64,000 bases of DNA, taken from assembly GCF_003386535.1 (NCBI RefSeq), contig NZ_QTTN01000022.1, positions 1 to 64,000 on the forward strand. Reading direction: 5' to 3'. The first letter of the stretch is position 1, and each line of letters opens with the position of its first letter. Source of the stretch: Paenibacillus taihuensis (GTDB lineage Bacteria; Bacillota; Bacilli; Paenibacillales; Paenibacillaceae). The notes below the pieces were generated by a model that searched no databases, was not told the origin of the DNA, and saw nothing but the letters and a program-made list of their open reading frames with translations. The position numbers and the translations under genes are program-made. This document shows positions 8,834-17,445 of this stretch, in pieces.

Positions 8834-10276
8834 GTGAGCGGACTTCGCGATAAGCTGCTTCGCATGCGCAGCAGTGCGGCCGCACAAGCCGAGCGGCTTG
8901 CAGGCATGGTTACTGCGGAAGAGAATGGTGAAACTGCGGCGCAGGGTGAATCGGCTGACGTTGCAGATGCTGCTGCTGCTAATGCTGCTAATGCTGCTAA
9001 TGCTAATGCTAATGCTAATACTTTTGATGGACTGGATCAGGCTGCTTCCTCAGATTCTGGGTCCGTCGAGTCTGCTAATGGACTCTCGTCCGAATGGGAG
9101 GAGCTGAACGTTCGCCTCGTCGAGTCGACCGAAGGCAGCTTCCTCGTTCGCGAGAGCCGTTATCCGGTCATGCATCGGCATGGGATTCATCAGCTGGGGG
9201 AACTGGCAGATGTCCAGCAGCATCTGGACGTGTTTCGTAAACCGGAGCAGTCACAGATGGACTACTCGAACCTGCTCTTCCTCGATCTCGAGACGACGGG
9301 GCTCGGCGTGGGAACGGGGAACGTGCCTTTCATGGTAGGGCTTGCCTATCTGCAGGATGACGTCTTCGTCGTTGAACAGATGCTGATTCGCCATCCGGCT
9401 GAAGAGCGGGCGATGATCGGCTATTTGTGCAATTTGCTCCCTAGCTTCACGCATCTTGTTACGTATAACGGCCGCACTTTTGACTGGCCTGTTCTTCATA
9501 ATCGATTTATATTAAACGGCTTTCGCAATTTCAAGTGGGAACCGATTCATGTAGATTTACTTCATCCATCACGCTCGATTTGGCGCAACACGCTTGTTTC
9601 CTGCAAGCTCAGCCACGTCGAGGAAGAGCGTCTGGGTATTACGCGCGAGGATGATGTGCCGGGATCGCTAGCGCCGGCGATTTATTTTCAATTTCTCGCA
9701 GATAGCAACCCGAAGCCATTGCTCGGCGTATTCCAGCACAACGAAATCGATATGCTTTCGCTTGCTGCACTCGCTATCCGGTTCGGTCATCTGCTAGGAG
9801 GCGGACTTGGCGAGCAGGTCGCCATTCCAATCGAAGCAGAAGAGCTGCTGCGCACTGGTCTATGGCTGGAGCGAATGGGGAAGACGGAGTTGGCAGAGCC
9901 GCTATATACGCTGCTTGAAGATCATCCTCGAATATCGCCGAAATGCTTGTGCATGCTCGCGGAGCGGGACAAGAAATGTGGAAATTGGGAGCGTGCTGTG
10001 TTATTGTGGCAGAAGGCTGTGCAAGATGCAGAAGCTGCCAATTGGCCGGATTACGAAGCGCATATCGAGCTCGCGATGTATTACGAGCATCGGACGAAGG
10101 CGCTTCATATGGCGCTCACGCTAGCGGAGGAAGCGCATTCGATCGCTCTGCGGCGTCACACTGTGCTGCGCAGTGCTCAGAATAAGCGCAGAACGGAGCT
10201 TGAGCTCATTCGGAAACGGATCGACCGATTGAATAGCAAGCTGCAGAAGTGGAATCGACTTGAACACGTAGAGTAG
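8834..10276 (+). CDS. mrfB: MrfB-type DEDDh exonuclease (YprB family, RNase H-like)
   Basis: The partner exonuclease of MrfA, 480 residues. The exonuclease core shows DLETTG (Exo I, about residues 150-155), YNGRTFDWPVL (Exo II) and HNEIDMLSLA (Exo III with His). Alpha-helical, TPR-like sequence follows from about residue 335. It begins with GTG directly after the mrfA stop, with GGAGG eight bases before. It is longer than B. subtilis YprB because of an N-terminal acidic, low-complexity stretch, including an Ala/Asn repeat at residues 46-62 encoded by simple repeats. That segment is probably an unstructured linker of variable length. Confidence 0.9.
   Translation: MSGLRDKLLRMRSSAAAQAERLAGMVTAEENGETAAQGESADVADAAAANAANAANANANANTFDGLDQAASSDSGSVESANGLSSEWEELNVRLVESTEGSFLVRESRYPVMHRHGIHQLGELADVQQHLDVFRKPEQSQMDYSNLLFLDLETTGLGVGTGNVPFMVGLAYLQDDVFVVEQMLIRHPAEERAMIGYLCNLLPSFTHLVTYNGRTFDWPVLHNRFILNGFRNFKWEPIHVDLLHPSRSIWRNTLVSCKLSHVEEERLGITREDDVPGSLAPAIYFQFLADSNPKPLLGVFQHNEIDMLSLAALAIRFGHLLGGGLGEQVAIPIEAEELLRTGLWLERMGKTELAEPLYTLLEDHPRISPKCLCMLAERDKKCGNWERAVLLWQKAVQDAEAANWPDYEAHIELAMYYEHRTKALHMALTLAEEAHSIALRRHTVLRSAQNKRRTELELIRKRIDRLNSKLQKWNRLEHVE
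8969..9019 (+). repeat. GCT/AAT microsatellite inside mrfB
   Basis: Units of GCT and AAT are arranged as (GCT)4 AAT, two GCTGCTAAT units and three GCTAAT units. They encode an Ala/Asn run in frame. All units are multiples of three, so slippage would change linker length without a frameshift. Confidence 0.9.
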
Positions 10277-10288
10277 GAGTGGACGAAT

Positions 10289-11122
10289 ATGAGCGTTAAG
10301 CAAGCGCTTCGCGGTCTGCTCATTGATTTGGACGGAACGCTGTACCATGGCGGCATAATGATTCCTGGCGCGGATGAGCTGATTGGGATGCTCCGTGAGC
10401 AGGAATTGAGCTATTTATTTGTAACGAATAATTCAACCGCAACGCCTGAGGTAGTGGCGGAGCGGCTTCAAGTGATGGGTATCCCTGCAAGCGCAGAGGA
10501 TGTGTGTACTTCCGCGCAAGGAGCAGCCGCTTACATCGCGGGGCTGCAGCCGAGTGCTCGCGTGCATGTGATCGGTGAAACAGGCTTGCGCGCAGCGCTG
10601 GAAGCTGCGGGACTACAGCTGGTCGAGGAAGAGCCAGACATCGTCGTGCAAGGTATCGACCGTCAAATCACGTATGAGAAGCTCGCCAAAGCGGTGCAGT
10701 TCATTCGAGGCGGCGCGCAGTATATCCTTACGAACCCGGACCTGCTGCTTCCTTCTGAGCATGGTCTTATTCCTGGAGCGGGCTCAATCTCAGCATTGCT
10801 GCGGGCGGCGACAGGTATTACACCGACGGTCATCGGTAAGCCATCGAAGATATTGATGGATTTTGCGCTGGAGCGGATGGGGCTGGACGCAGGCGAGGCT
10901 TGGGTCATCGGAGATAACCCGGCTACGGATATCGCTGCAGGGCATGCCGCAGGCTGCCGATCGATCCTTGTTTTAACCGGGCTCGCAACGGGCGACAATT
11001 ATAAAGAGCTGCTGGCATCCGCTGGCTGCGAAGCAGACGTCATTATCGATGACTTATGCCAATTAAAGCAGTACATTCGTGATCAGCTGGCTGCGAAACA
11101 CATAGCGAGCGAGCGCCAATAG
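10289..11122 (+). CDS. HAD superfamily phosphatase, type IIA (NagD/YutF-like)
   Basis: A 277-residue haloacid-dehalogenase phosphatase of the NagD-like class with a type II cap. Motif I is LLIDLDGTLYHG (nucleophile Asp near residue 14), motif II is FVTNNSTATP, the conserved Lys is in VIGKPSK, and motif IV is WVIGDNPATDI. Such enzymes dephosphorylate small phosphorylated metabolites; the substrate here is unknown. The ATG lies 12 bp after mrfB behind AGGAGTGG, and the Fpg-like gene follows 15 bp later. It therefore probably belongs to the mrfAB transcript, perhaps as a housekeeping phosphatase. Confidence 0.85.
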   Translation: MSVKQALRGLLIDLDGTLYHGGIMIPGADELIGMLREQELSYLFVTNNSTATPEVVAERLQVMGIPASAEDVCTSAQGAAAYIAGLQPSARVHVIGETGLRAALEAAGLQLVEEEPDIVVQGIDRQITYEKLAKAVQFIRGGAQYILTNPDLLLPSEHGLIPGAGSISALLRAATGITPTVIGKPSKILMDFALERMGLDAGEAWVIGDNPATDIAAGHAAGCRSILVLTGLATGDNYKELLASAGCEADVIIDDLCQLKQYIRDQLAAKHIASERQ

Positions 11123-11137
11123 GAAGGAAGTTGTACG

Positions 11138-11977
11138 ATGCCGGAATACCCGGAAATGGAACATTACCGCAAAATGCTGGCGGAGCGCATATCGGGTCAG
11201 CCGATTGTGAAGGTCGCCGTCACCAGGGAGAAATCGATCAACGTACCCGTGGAGACATTCGAACAGGAGCTGATCGGCCGTACGGTCTGGTTCGTCGAGC
11301 GCCGCGGCAAAATGCTTCTCTTCCACCTCGATAACGGGAAACGGCTGCTGCTGCATCTCATGCTTGGCGGCACTATCCGCTATGAATCGAATATTCCGCA
11401 GGATGACGGAACGATGCCGGAGCGTGCAGATCGCTCTGTGCAAGTGACGATCGGCTTCCCGCTTGGCGATCTTTGCTTCATCGGGCTGCGATTAGGCTAC
11501 TTGCATCTGCTATCCGTGAAGGAAGCGAATGCAAGGCTGGCTGACCTCGGACCTGAACCCTTTGATAAGTGGCTGACATTGCCGAAGTTCATTGAGCGGT
11601 TCAAAGGCAAGCGCGGATCGCTCAAGACGGCGTTCGTGGAGCAGCGCGTCATTGCAGGCATCGGCAACTGCTATGCTGACGAGATTGCTTTCGTAGCTGG
11701 CGTGAAGCCGGCTGCGCGAATTTCGGATATCGATTCCGAAACGTGGGAGCGGATCTACAATGCGATGCACAGCACGCTCGAGCGGGCAGTAGGCTATGGC
11801 GGCTATATGGAGCTGCCTCTGACCAACAATGACACGGTAACGGGCGGCTACAATGAGCATTGTCTTGTCTATGACCGCGGAGGCGAGCCATGTGTCAATT
11901 GCGGAACGCCGATTACGCAAGAGGAATTAAACTCGCGCAAAGTGTTCTACTGCAGCAATTGTCAGAAGGACAGGTAA
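11138..11977 (+). CDS. Fpg/Nei-family DNA glycosylase, diverged paralogue
   Basis: A 279-residue bifunctional glycosylase/AP lyase of the Fpg/Nei family, expected to remove oxidised bases and nick the strand. Catalytic Pro2 and Glu3 are present, but the usual MPELPEVE start is MPEYPEME. The beta-hairpin Lys is in RRGKMLLF near residue 58. The helix-two-turn-helix is seen as VIAGIGNCYADEI, and a C-terminal zinc finger has two Cys pairs (CVNC and CSNC). The divergence suggests a second Fpg-like enzyme next to a canonical mutM elsewhere. It ends five bases before nfo, so glycosylase and AP endonuclease would be made together. Confidence 0.85.
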   Translation: MPEYPEMEHYRKMLAERISGQPIVKVAVTREKSINVPVETFEQELIGRTVWFVERRGKMLLFHLDNGKRLLLHLMLGGTIRYESNIPQDDGTMPERADRSVQVTIGFPLGDLCFIGLRLGYLHLLSVKEANARLADLGPEPFDKWLTLPKFIERFKGKRGSLKTAFVEQRVIAGIGNCYADEIAFVAGVKPAARISDIDSETWERIYNAMHSTLERAVGYGGYMELPLTNNDTVTGGYNEHCLVYDRGGEPCVNCGTPITQEELNSRKVFYCSNCQKDR

Positions 11978-11982
11978 CATCG

Positions 11983-12813
11983 ATGCGATACGGCTTTCAT
12001 GTATCTACACGGGGCGGCTTCGCGCAAGCGGCTCGCAAAGTGCATCAGCTTGGCGCGAACGCTTATCAATATTTTCCGAAAAATCCGCGCAGCCTGGCTC
12101 ACAAATCCGTTGACGTGAAGGATGGGGCGCGCTGTGCAGCATTTTGCCGGGAGCTTGGGATTGTGTCGATCGCACATTCTCCATATCCGACGAATGTTGC
12201 CGCAGAGGATGCGGACCATCGGGCGAATACGGTGCTGTCGCTGCTGAATGATCTCGAGATTGCGGAGTCGTGCGGCTCGCTCGGCGTCGTCGTTCATTTC
12301 GGCGTCTACAAAGGGCCGGACCCGCTGGAGGGCTACCGCAATGCCGTGCTGACACTGAGCGCGATAACTACGCAGTGGCATGGCAAAGCGAAGCTGCTCA
12401 TAGAGAACCAGGCCGGCGATTCGACGTTCATGGGGACGACGATGGAGGAGCTGGCACAAGTCCGCAGCTTATGTGTCGATCCGCACAAAATCGGCTTTTG
12501 CCTCGATACATGCCATCTGTTTGCGAGCGGCGTGTGGGATGGCAGTCCGGATGCGGCATGGTTTCACAAAGCGAAGGAGCTAGGCGTGCTCGAGCATCTC
12601 GTAGCCGTGCATCTGAATGATTCCGTTTATCCAAGCGGAGAGAAGCGGGATCGTCATGCTCGAATCGGCGAGGGTTACATTGGTGAAGCGGGCTTGAGCT
12701 GGCTGCTGAAGCATCCGCTTATGGCGGACGTGCCGTTCGTGCTTGAAACGCCGTCAGACGCGGATGGTACGCATCGTCAGCAGCTTGAACGTACTCGGAT
12801 TATGGGGGAGTAA
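11983..12813 (+). CDS. nfo: Endonuclease IV (AP endonuclease)
   Basis: A 276-residue zinc-dependent AP endonuclease that cuts 5' of abasic sites and cleans blocked 3' ends in base-excision repair. It starts MRYGFHVSTRGG. The trinuclear metal ligands appear as VVHFGVYKG, LIENQAG, CLDTCHLFASG, RHARIGEGYIG and FVLETPSD. The reading frame is open further upstream into the glycosylase gene, but the ATG at 11983 follows AGAAGGACAGG and fits the family start. It directly follows the Fpg-like gene, so the product of one enzyme is the substrate of the next. Confidence 0.94.
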   Translation: MRYGFHVSTRGGFAQAARKVHQLGANAYQYFPKNPRSLAHKSVDVKDGARCAAFCRELGIVSIAHSPYPTNVAAEDADHRANTVLSLLNDLEIAESCGSLGVVVHFGVYKGPDPLEGYRNAVLTLSAITTQWHGKAKLLIENQAGDSTFMGTTMEELAQVRSLCVDPHKIGFCLDTCHLFASGVWDGSPDAAWFHKAKELGVLEHLVAVHLNDSVYPSGEKRDRHARIGEGYIGEAGLSWLLKHPLMADVPFVLETPSDADGTHRQQLERTRIMGE

Positions 12814-12819
12814 TGCGGG

Positions 12820-13125
12820 TTGATTAACGTGTATTTGGATGATTTCCGGCCATGCCCGAAAGGGTTCGTTCTTGCCAAGACGGCGGAGGAGTGCAAGCTG
12901 CTGCTGGAGCATGAAGATGTAGATATACTTTCGCTTGATTTCGATTTAGGCTGGGGACAGCCGACCGGTCTTGCCGTCGTACAGTATATCGTCGACTGCG
13001 GCCGGTATCCGCGTTCTTGTTATTTTCATACATCTAGTCCTGCTGGGCGTATGCAGATGATTCATTTGCTGACGCAGCATGCGCCTATACATATCAATAT
13101 TCATCACGGCCCGATGCCGGGCTGA
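12820..13125 (+). CDS. Small receiver-like protein (cREC_REC, cyclic-phosphate-processing receiver type)
   Basis: A 101-residue protein resembling a truncated response-regulator receiver. Acidic residues sit in VYLDDFRP near residue 8 and in LSLDFDLGWGQPTG near residue 44, like the phospho-acceptor pocket. The C-terminal part is HTSSPAGRMQM. It matches what I recall of the cyclic-phosphate-processing receiver domain, often encoded beside RNA or DNA repair genes. I cannot confirm the family without a profile search. It starts with TTG nine bases after GGGGGAG, six bases after nfo. Confidence 0.6.
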   Translation: MINVYLDDFRPCPKGFVLAKTAEECKLLLEHEDVDILSLDFDLGWGQPTGLAVVQYIVDCGRYPRSCYFHTSSPAGRMQMIHLLTQHAPIHINIHHGPMPG

Positions 13126-13155
13126 ATGGCTTCGTACATATGGGGAGGGTATACT

Positions 13156-13947
13156 GTGAGTAGTATAATCGCATTGAGAGATATTACGTTCCGCCGTGGG
13201 GAACGGCAAATACTTAGCGGCGTTAATCTTCAGGTGAATAAAGGCGAGCATTGGGTTATCCTTGGCCGCAACGGCTGCGGGAAGACGACGCTGCTTGAAA
13301 TGATGACAGGTTATCAGTTCCCAACCTCGGGTACGGTCGATGTACTCGGCAACCGCTTCGGCGAAGTCGATGTGCGTGAAGTGCGCAAGGAAGTCGGCTA
13401 CATCAGCCAATCGGTTATTGAGAAGCTGACGATGCGCGACCCGGTCTGGGAAGTCGTCGCAACAGGTGAATACGCATTCCTGCGTTTCTACCAAACGATC
13501 GACGAAGAAGTCCGTCAGAAGGCGCTTCGTCTGCTTGATGAAGTTGGGCTGCTGCATACGGCAGAGCAGACTTTAGCAACACTATCCCAAGGTGAACGCA
13601 AAAAAGTGCTGCTCGCGCGTGCGCTCATGTCGAACCCGAAGATTCTAATCATGGACGAGCCTTGTGCAGGGCTTGACCTGTATGAACGCGAGAAGCTGCT
13701 GATCGATCTCGGCCGCTTAAGCAAACGAAATATTACCGTCATCTATGTGACGCATCATATGGAAGAAATCATCCCGCTGTTCTCGCATGTTGCACTCGTG
13801 CAGGATGGACAGATTCTATCCGCGGGACCGAAGAAGGAAGTGCTCAGCCCAGAGTGGCTCAGCCGCGCCTACGATTGGCCGGTTGAAGTGGAATGGGCCG
13901 ATGACCGCCCGTGGATTCGGGCATTACCAGGAGGCATTGTGAAGTGA
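13156..13947 (+). CDS. ABC transporter ATP-binding protein (YlmA-like)
   Basis: A 263-residue stand-alone ABC ATPase. Walker A is GRNGCGKTT, the signature LSQGERKKVLLARAL is of the LSxGE type, Walker B is ILIMDEPCAGLD, and the switch His is in YVTHHMEEI. No membrane subunit is encoded nearby. Similar orphan ATPases (YlmA, ModF-like) have no proven transport role. I use GTG at 13156, since GGGGAGGG lies six bases before it; an upstream in-frame ATG at 13126 lacks that support. It overlaps the next gene by four bases (GTGA), so they are translationally coupled. Confidence 0.85.
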   Translation: MSSIIALRDITFRRGERQILSGVNLQVNKGEHWVILGRNGCGKTTLLEMMTGYQFPTSGTVDVLGNRFGEVDVREVRKEVGYISQSVIEKLTMRDPVWEVVATGEYAFLRFYQTIDEEVRQKALRLLDEVGLLHTAEQTLATLSQGERKKVLLARALMSNPKILIMDEPCAGLDLYEREKLLIDLGRLSKRNITVIYVTHHMEEIIPLFSHVALVQDGQILSAGPKKEVLSPEWLSRAYDWPVEVEWADDRPWIRALPGGIVK

Positions 13948-14960
13948 GTCATTGGATAGGTACGGCGAATCACGGCTTTGCATCGCTCGCGATGGAAGAG
14001 CTGCGGAGGTTCGTTAACGGCATTAAATTTACCCAGCTGATCGCTGGTGAAGTATTCAAAATGGAAGTACCGCTAAGTCGCGAAGAGCTGCTCGACCTTA
14101 TTCAGAAGAATGAGCCGATCTTCTTGCGTCATATTCAGCACATCGAACGCGCTTTGCCGATTACGAGCAGCGCGGATGATTTGCAGGCTCTCTCTGAGCT
14201 TGTTCGCAATGCGCGTTCGCGAGTGGAGGACCACACGGTCGCGGTTCATCTCCGCCGCGTGGAGAAATCGCCGTTCATGTATTCCGCTGCCGATACGAAG
14301 TCGGTGTTGGATGCCGTGCTGATGGAGCTCGGCGCAGAGACGGTTATGCAGTCGCCGGACCTGATTCTCTCGATCTTCGCGGGATCAGAGGAGCTGTACG
14401 TAGGCTGGGGTACACCAGCTGAGCAGCTGTCCGACTGGCCGGGAGGCGCTGTTCGCTTCCAGCGCGAAGAGGGACAAATTTCCCGCGCGAAATTCAAGCT
14501 GCTCGAAGCGGAGCGCGCCTTCAAGCTGTACTTCGAGACCTTCCGCGAAGCGATCGATATCGGCGCAGCGCCTGGCGGCTGGACACAGCTGCTGCTCGAG
14601 CGCGGACTGCGCGTGACGTCCATCGATCCGGCTGAGCTGCATCCGTCGCTGTCGGCTTATCCTCGTCTGACCGCGATGAAGAAGAACGCGTCGGATGTGA
14701 AATTTGCCCCGGGGACATTCGATCTGCTCGTCTGCGACATGAGCTGGAGCCCGATGCAGATGGCGAAGCTCGTGCTGGAGAAGACGGACGCGCTGACCGA
14801 AGGCGCAACGGCGATCATCACGCTGAAGCTGATGCATAAGAAGCCGCTGCAAACGATCCGCGACGTCGTTGAGCGACTTGGAAGCAGCTTCGAGCTGAAG
14901 CGAGCGAAGCAATTGTTCCACAATCGCGACGAAATTACGTTATACTTGGTGAAGAAGTAA
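13944..14960 (+). CDS. FtsJ-like (RlmM-type) rRNA 2'-O-methyltransferase
   Basis: A 338-residue S-adenosylmethionine-dependent methyltransferase with an RrmJ/FtsJ fold in its C-terminal half. The fold shows KFKLLEA, the SAM loop DIGAAPGGWTQLLLERG near residue 205, LLVCDMSWSP with the catalytic Asp and ITLKLMHKKP with the catalytic Lys, i.e. a K-D-K-type site. The N-terminal half (SHWIGTANHGFASLAMEEL) resembles a THUMP-like RNA-binding domain, the layout of RlmM. The substrate is probably 23S rRNA, by inference. GTG at 13944 follows AGGAGG and overlaps the ABC gene's TGA. Confidence 0.8.
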   Translation: MSHWIGTANHGFASLAMEELRRFVNGIKFTQLIAGEVFKMEVPLSREELLDLIQKNEPIFLRHIQHIERALPITSSADDLQALSELVRNARSRVEDHTVAVHLRRVEKSPFMYSAADTKSVLDAVLMELGAETVMQSPDLILSIFAGSEELYVGWGTPAEQLSDWPGGAVRFQREEGQISRAKFKLLEAERAFKLYFETFREAIDIGAAPGGWTQLLLERGLRVTSIDPAELHPSLSAYPRLTAMKKNASDVKFAPGTFDLLVCDMSWSPMQMAKLVLEKTDALTEGATAIITLKLMHKKPLQTIRDVVERLGSSFELKRAKQLFHNRDEITLYLVKK

Positions 14961-14990
14961 GCTCGCGTTTCAACTGAATACAAAATTGGG

Positions 14991-15045
14991 AAAGCATCCC
15001 GACTGAACGGTCTGTATGGCAGACGTTCTTTCGGGGTGCTTTTTA
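14991..15045 (+). terminator. Terminator after the methyltransferase
   Basis: AAAGCATCCCGA pairs with TCGGGGTGCTTT (one mismatch), with an inner stem TCTG/CAGA, followed by a T-rich run. Confidence 0.85.
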
Positions 15046-15068
15046 TTTTGCCATAGGAGGCTGATTAC

Positions 15069-16676
15069 GTGGATCGTGACAAACTGAGTGAGCAGATGGG
15101 ACAAAGTATCGAGCCTGGCGTCATTGTTGGCGGGAGGTATCGTGTCATAGGACGCATCGGGCGTGGAGGGATGGGGGAAGTGTATGCGGCTGAGGATATT
15201 CGGCTGCAGGGGAAGCTTCGAGCAGTGAAACGGATCCGTATAGATGCCCGTTACACATCTCGAAGTGACGAGGAAGCAGGACTGCTCATGCGTCTGAACC
15301 ATCCGCATTTGCCGCTCATTATCGATTATTTCCCGCCGGATCAGCAGGGCTATGAGCTGCTGGTCATGGATTATATTGAAGGCATGACGCTGCAGTCTTA
15401 TTTGAGGGAGAATGATGGCGTCATTCCGCCGGCTCGTGCGGTGGATATCGGGATGCAGTTAGCAGATGCGCTTCATTACTTGCATACGAGGAATCCGGTC
15501 ATTATCCATCGTGACTTGAAGCCTACGAACGTAATGATTGACCGAGATGGGTTCGTACGCCTCATTGATTTCGGCATCGCTCGGGAATACAAGCCTGGGC
15601 AGGAGCAGGATACAGTGCAGCTTGGGACGCCGGGTTTCTCCGCGCCGGAGCAGGAGGGGGACCAGCAGAGTGACGTCCGAACCGATGTGTTCGGTTTAGG
15701 GGCGCTGCTCTACTACTTGATGAGCGGTGGAAGGAAAGTGGTGAGTCATGCGGGCTCATCGACGGTTCCAGGAAAAATGCAGCTCTCGCATGTACCGAAA
15801 GAACTAGCAGCAGTGATCAGCAGGATGATCGAGGCCTACCCAAGCTCGAGGTACAGCACGATTATTGAGGCGCGAAACGCGCTTGCGCAGAGCATCAAGG
15901 CGCAGCCAGCTATGGGCGAAATCCGACTCGATTCAAAGCCGGCCCGAAAGCAGAGCATTATCGTCGCATCGCTATCTCCAGGGGCAGGAGCGACTTTCGT
16001 CACGTTGACGCTTGCTTATTTGCTGCAGTCGTCGAAACAGGCTTCATCTGCAGCGATCGAGCACCCGGAGTTAGAGCCGGAATGGCATGCGTTATTACCG
16101 CAGACTGCCAAACAGCAGACCGCCGCGCTCACAGTGCCGATGTACCGCAGTTTCAGCTCACCCGGCTCACAGCACGTTCAATGGTATTTGCTTGATCCTT
16201 CCTTCAAAATACAGCAGAATCTCGATTGGGCTATGCAGTACAAGCTGCTCTGTACATCCATTCAGGCGCCGATTCAGCTTACCGATGTCTCCAGTAAGTG
16301 GGCTGCGCAAAGCTCATCTCCTCCTGATCTGGAATTATCGCTGATCAACTGCGACATGCTCCTGTTCGTCGTCGATCCAACGGTATCGAAATGGTCGATT
16401 CAACGCATGAAAGCAGCTGAGCGGATCATCTACGAGCGTGATCAAGCAGGCAAAGAGACGCACTGGATCGCGAACAAAGCGATGCAGTTCCGTTACCACA
16501 GGGAATGGATCAGCGCCATCCCGAAGAAGCCGCTCTGCGAAATTCCGCTCCTTCCGGCTGAAGAATGGATGCAGCAGCAATGGTCGGGGGCATGGGCGAC
16601 GGCGAACAGGAGCTGGCTGCCTCAGCTGGAGCGTGCTTTTCGCCCGCTGCTTGCACGGATCGACAAGGGTTGCTAA
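15069..16676 (+). CDS. Serine/threonine protein kinase with degenerate MinD/ParA-like C-terminal domain
   Basis: A 535-residue protein. The first ~275 residues form a Hanks-type kinase: glycine loop GRIGRGGMGEVY (about 29-40), Lys in AVKRIRI, catalytic loop IIHRDLKPTNV (about 145-156) and IDFGIAREY as the DFG segment. No PASTA repeats or clear transmembrane segment follow. Instead residues ~296-530 resemble a MinD/ParA-type P-loop domain: IIVASLSPGAGATFVTLTLA stands where the deviant Walker A would be but lacks the lysines, and CDMLLFVVDPTVSKW resembles a later core strand. It starts with GTG behind ATAGGAGG. The target is unknown. Confidence 0.82.
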   Translation: MDRDKLSEQMGQSIEPGVIVGGRYRVIGRIGRGGMGEVYAAEDIRLQGKLRAVKRIRIDARYTSRSDEEAGLLMRLNHPHLPLIIDYFPPDQQGYELLVMDYIEGMTLQSYLRENDGVIPPARAVDIGMQLADALHYLHTRNPVIIHRDLKPTNVMIDRDGFVRLIDFGIAREYKPGQEQDTVQLGTPGFSAPEQEGDQQSDVRTDVFGLGALLYYLMSGGRKVVSHAGSSTVPGKMQLSHVPKELAAVISRMIEAYPSSRYSTIIEARNALAQSIKAQPAMGEIRLDSKPARKQSIIVASLSPGAGATFVTLTLAYLLQSSKQASSAAIEHPELEPEWHALLPQTAKQQTAALTVPMYRSFSSPGSQHVQWYLLDPSFKIQQNLDWAMQYKLLCTSIQAPIQLTDVSSKWAAQSSSPPDLELSLINCDMLLFVVDPTVSKWSIQRMKAAERIIYERDQAGKETHWIANKAMQFRYHREWISAIPKKPLCEIPLLPAEEWMQQQWSGAWATANRSWLPQLERAFRPLLARIDKGC

Positions 16677-16679
16677 TGC

Positions 16680-16708
16680 TTGCATTGGCTGACCTGCTTC
16701 TTTATGAT
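16680..16708 (+). promoter_or_regulatory. Promoter of the two-component pair
   Basis: TTGCAT (16680-16685) and TATGAT (16703-16708) are separated by 17 bp, 39 bp before the response regulator ATG. Confidence 0.65.
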
Positions 16709-16746
16709 AGTGAAGAAGTCTACTAAGAAGTGGGTGCGAATCCAGA

Positions 16747-17445
16747 ATGAACGAACGCATTCTAGTCATCGAAGATGAGGACGGCATTGCACGTGTCCTC
16801 CAACTAGAGCTTGAGCATGAAGGCTATGTGGTCGGACGTGCTGCCGACGGCAGAAGCGGTCTCGAGCAAGCGACGAATGGCGAATGGAATTTGCTGCTGC
16901 TTGATGTGATGCTGCCTGAGCTGAACGGCATTGAAGTGCTGCGCAGAATTCGTCAGTCAGGCAACCCGATTCCGATTATTTTGCTAACCGCCCGTGATAC
17001 GATTCCGGATAAAGTAAGCGGCTTCGAGCATGGCGCTAACGACTATATTACGAAACCATTTGCGATGGAGGAGCTGCTCGCTCGCGTCCGTAACCTGCTG
17101 CGGATTTTCCAAGCACAGCCGAAGGAAGCAGAGAGTCCAGACATCCTCAAAGTAGCCGATCTGTCGATCGAGCTGCGCACGCGCAAAGTGTATCGCAAGG
17201 ACGTGCTGATCGAGCTTACGCCTCGTGAGTTTGAGCTGCTTGTTTATTTGGCGGAGCACAGGAACGAGGAGAAGTCGCGGGAAGATATTTTATCTGAAGT
17301 GTGGGGCTATGATTTCATTGGCGAGACGAATCTTGTTGACGTGTACATCCGATATTTGCGGCAAAAGATTGATAAAGGCTATCGGCATAAGCTCATTCAT
17401 ACCGTGCGCGGTGTCGGCTACATGCTGAAGGAGCCGGATGCATGA
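16747..17445 (+). CDS. OmpR-family response regulator
   Basis: A 232-residue DNA-binding response regulator. The receiver has the acidic pair in VIEDEDG, the phospho-acceptor Asp near residue 53 (LLLDVMLPE), a Thr in LLTARDT and the conserved Lys in YITKPFAMEE. The C-terminal winged helix carries LTPREFELLVYLAEH and ends VRGVGYMLKEPDA. It is cotranscribed with the downstream sensor kinase, overlapping it by four bases (ATGA). The pair resembles ArlRS/YkoGH-type systems; its stimulus and regulon are unknown. Confidence 0.92.
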   Translation: MNERILVIEDEDGIARVLQLELEHEGYVVGRAADGRSGLEQATNGEWNLLLLDVMLPELNGIEVLRRIRQSGNPIPIILLTARDTIPDKVSGFEHGANDYITKPFAMEELLARVRNLLRIFQAQPKEAESPDILKVADLSIELRTRKVYRKDVLIELTPREFELLVYLAEHRNEEKSREDILSEVWGYDFIGETNLVDVYIRYLRQKIDKGYRHKLIHTVRGVGYMLKEPDA

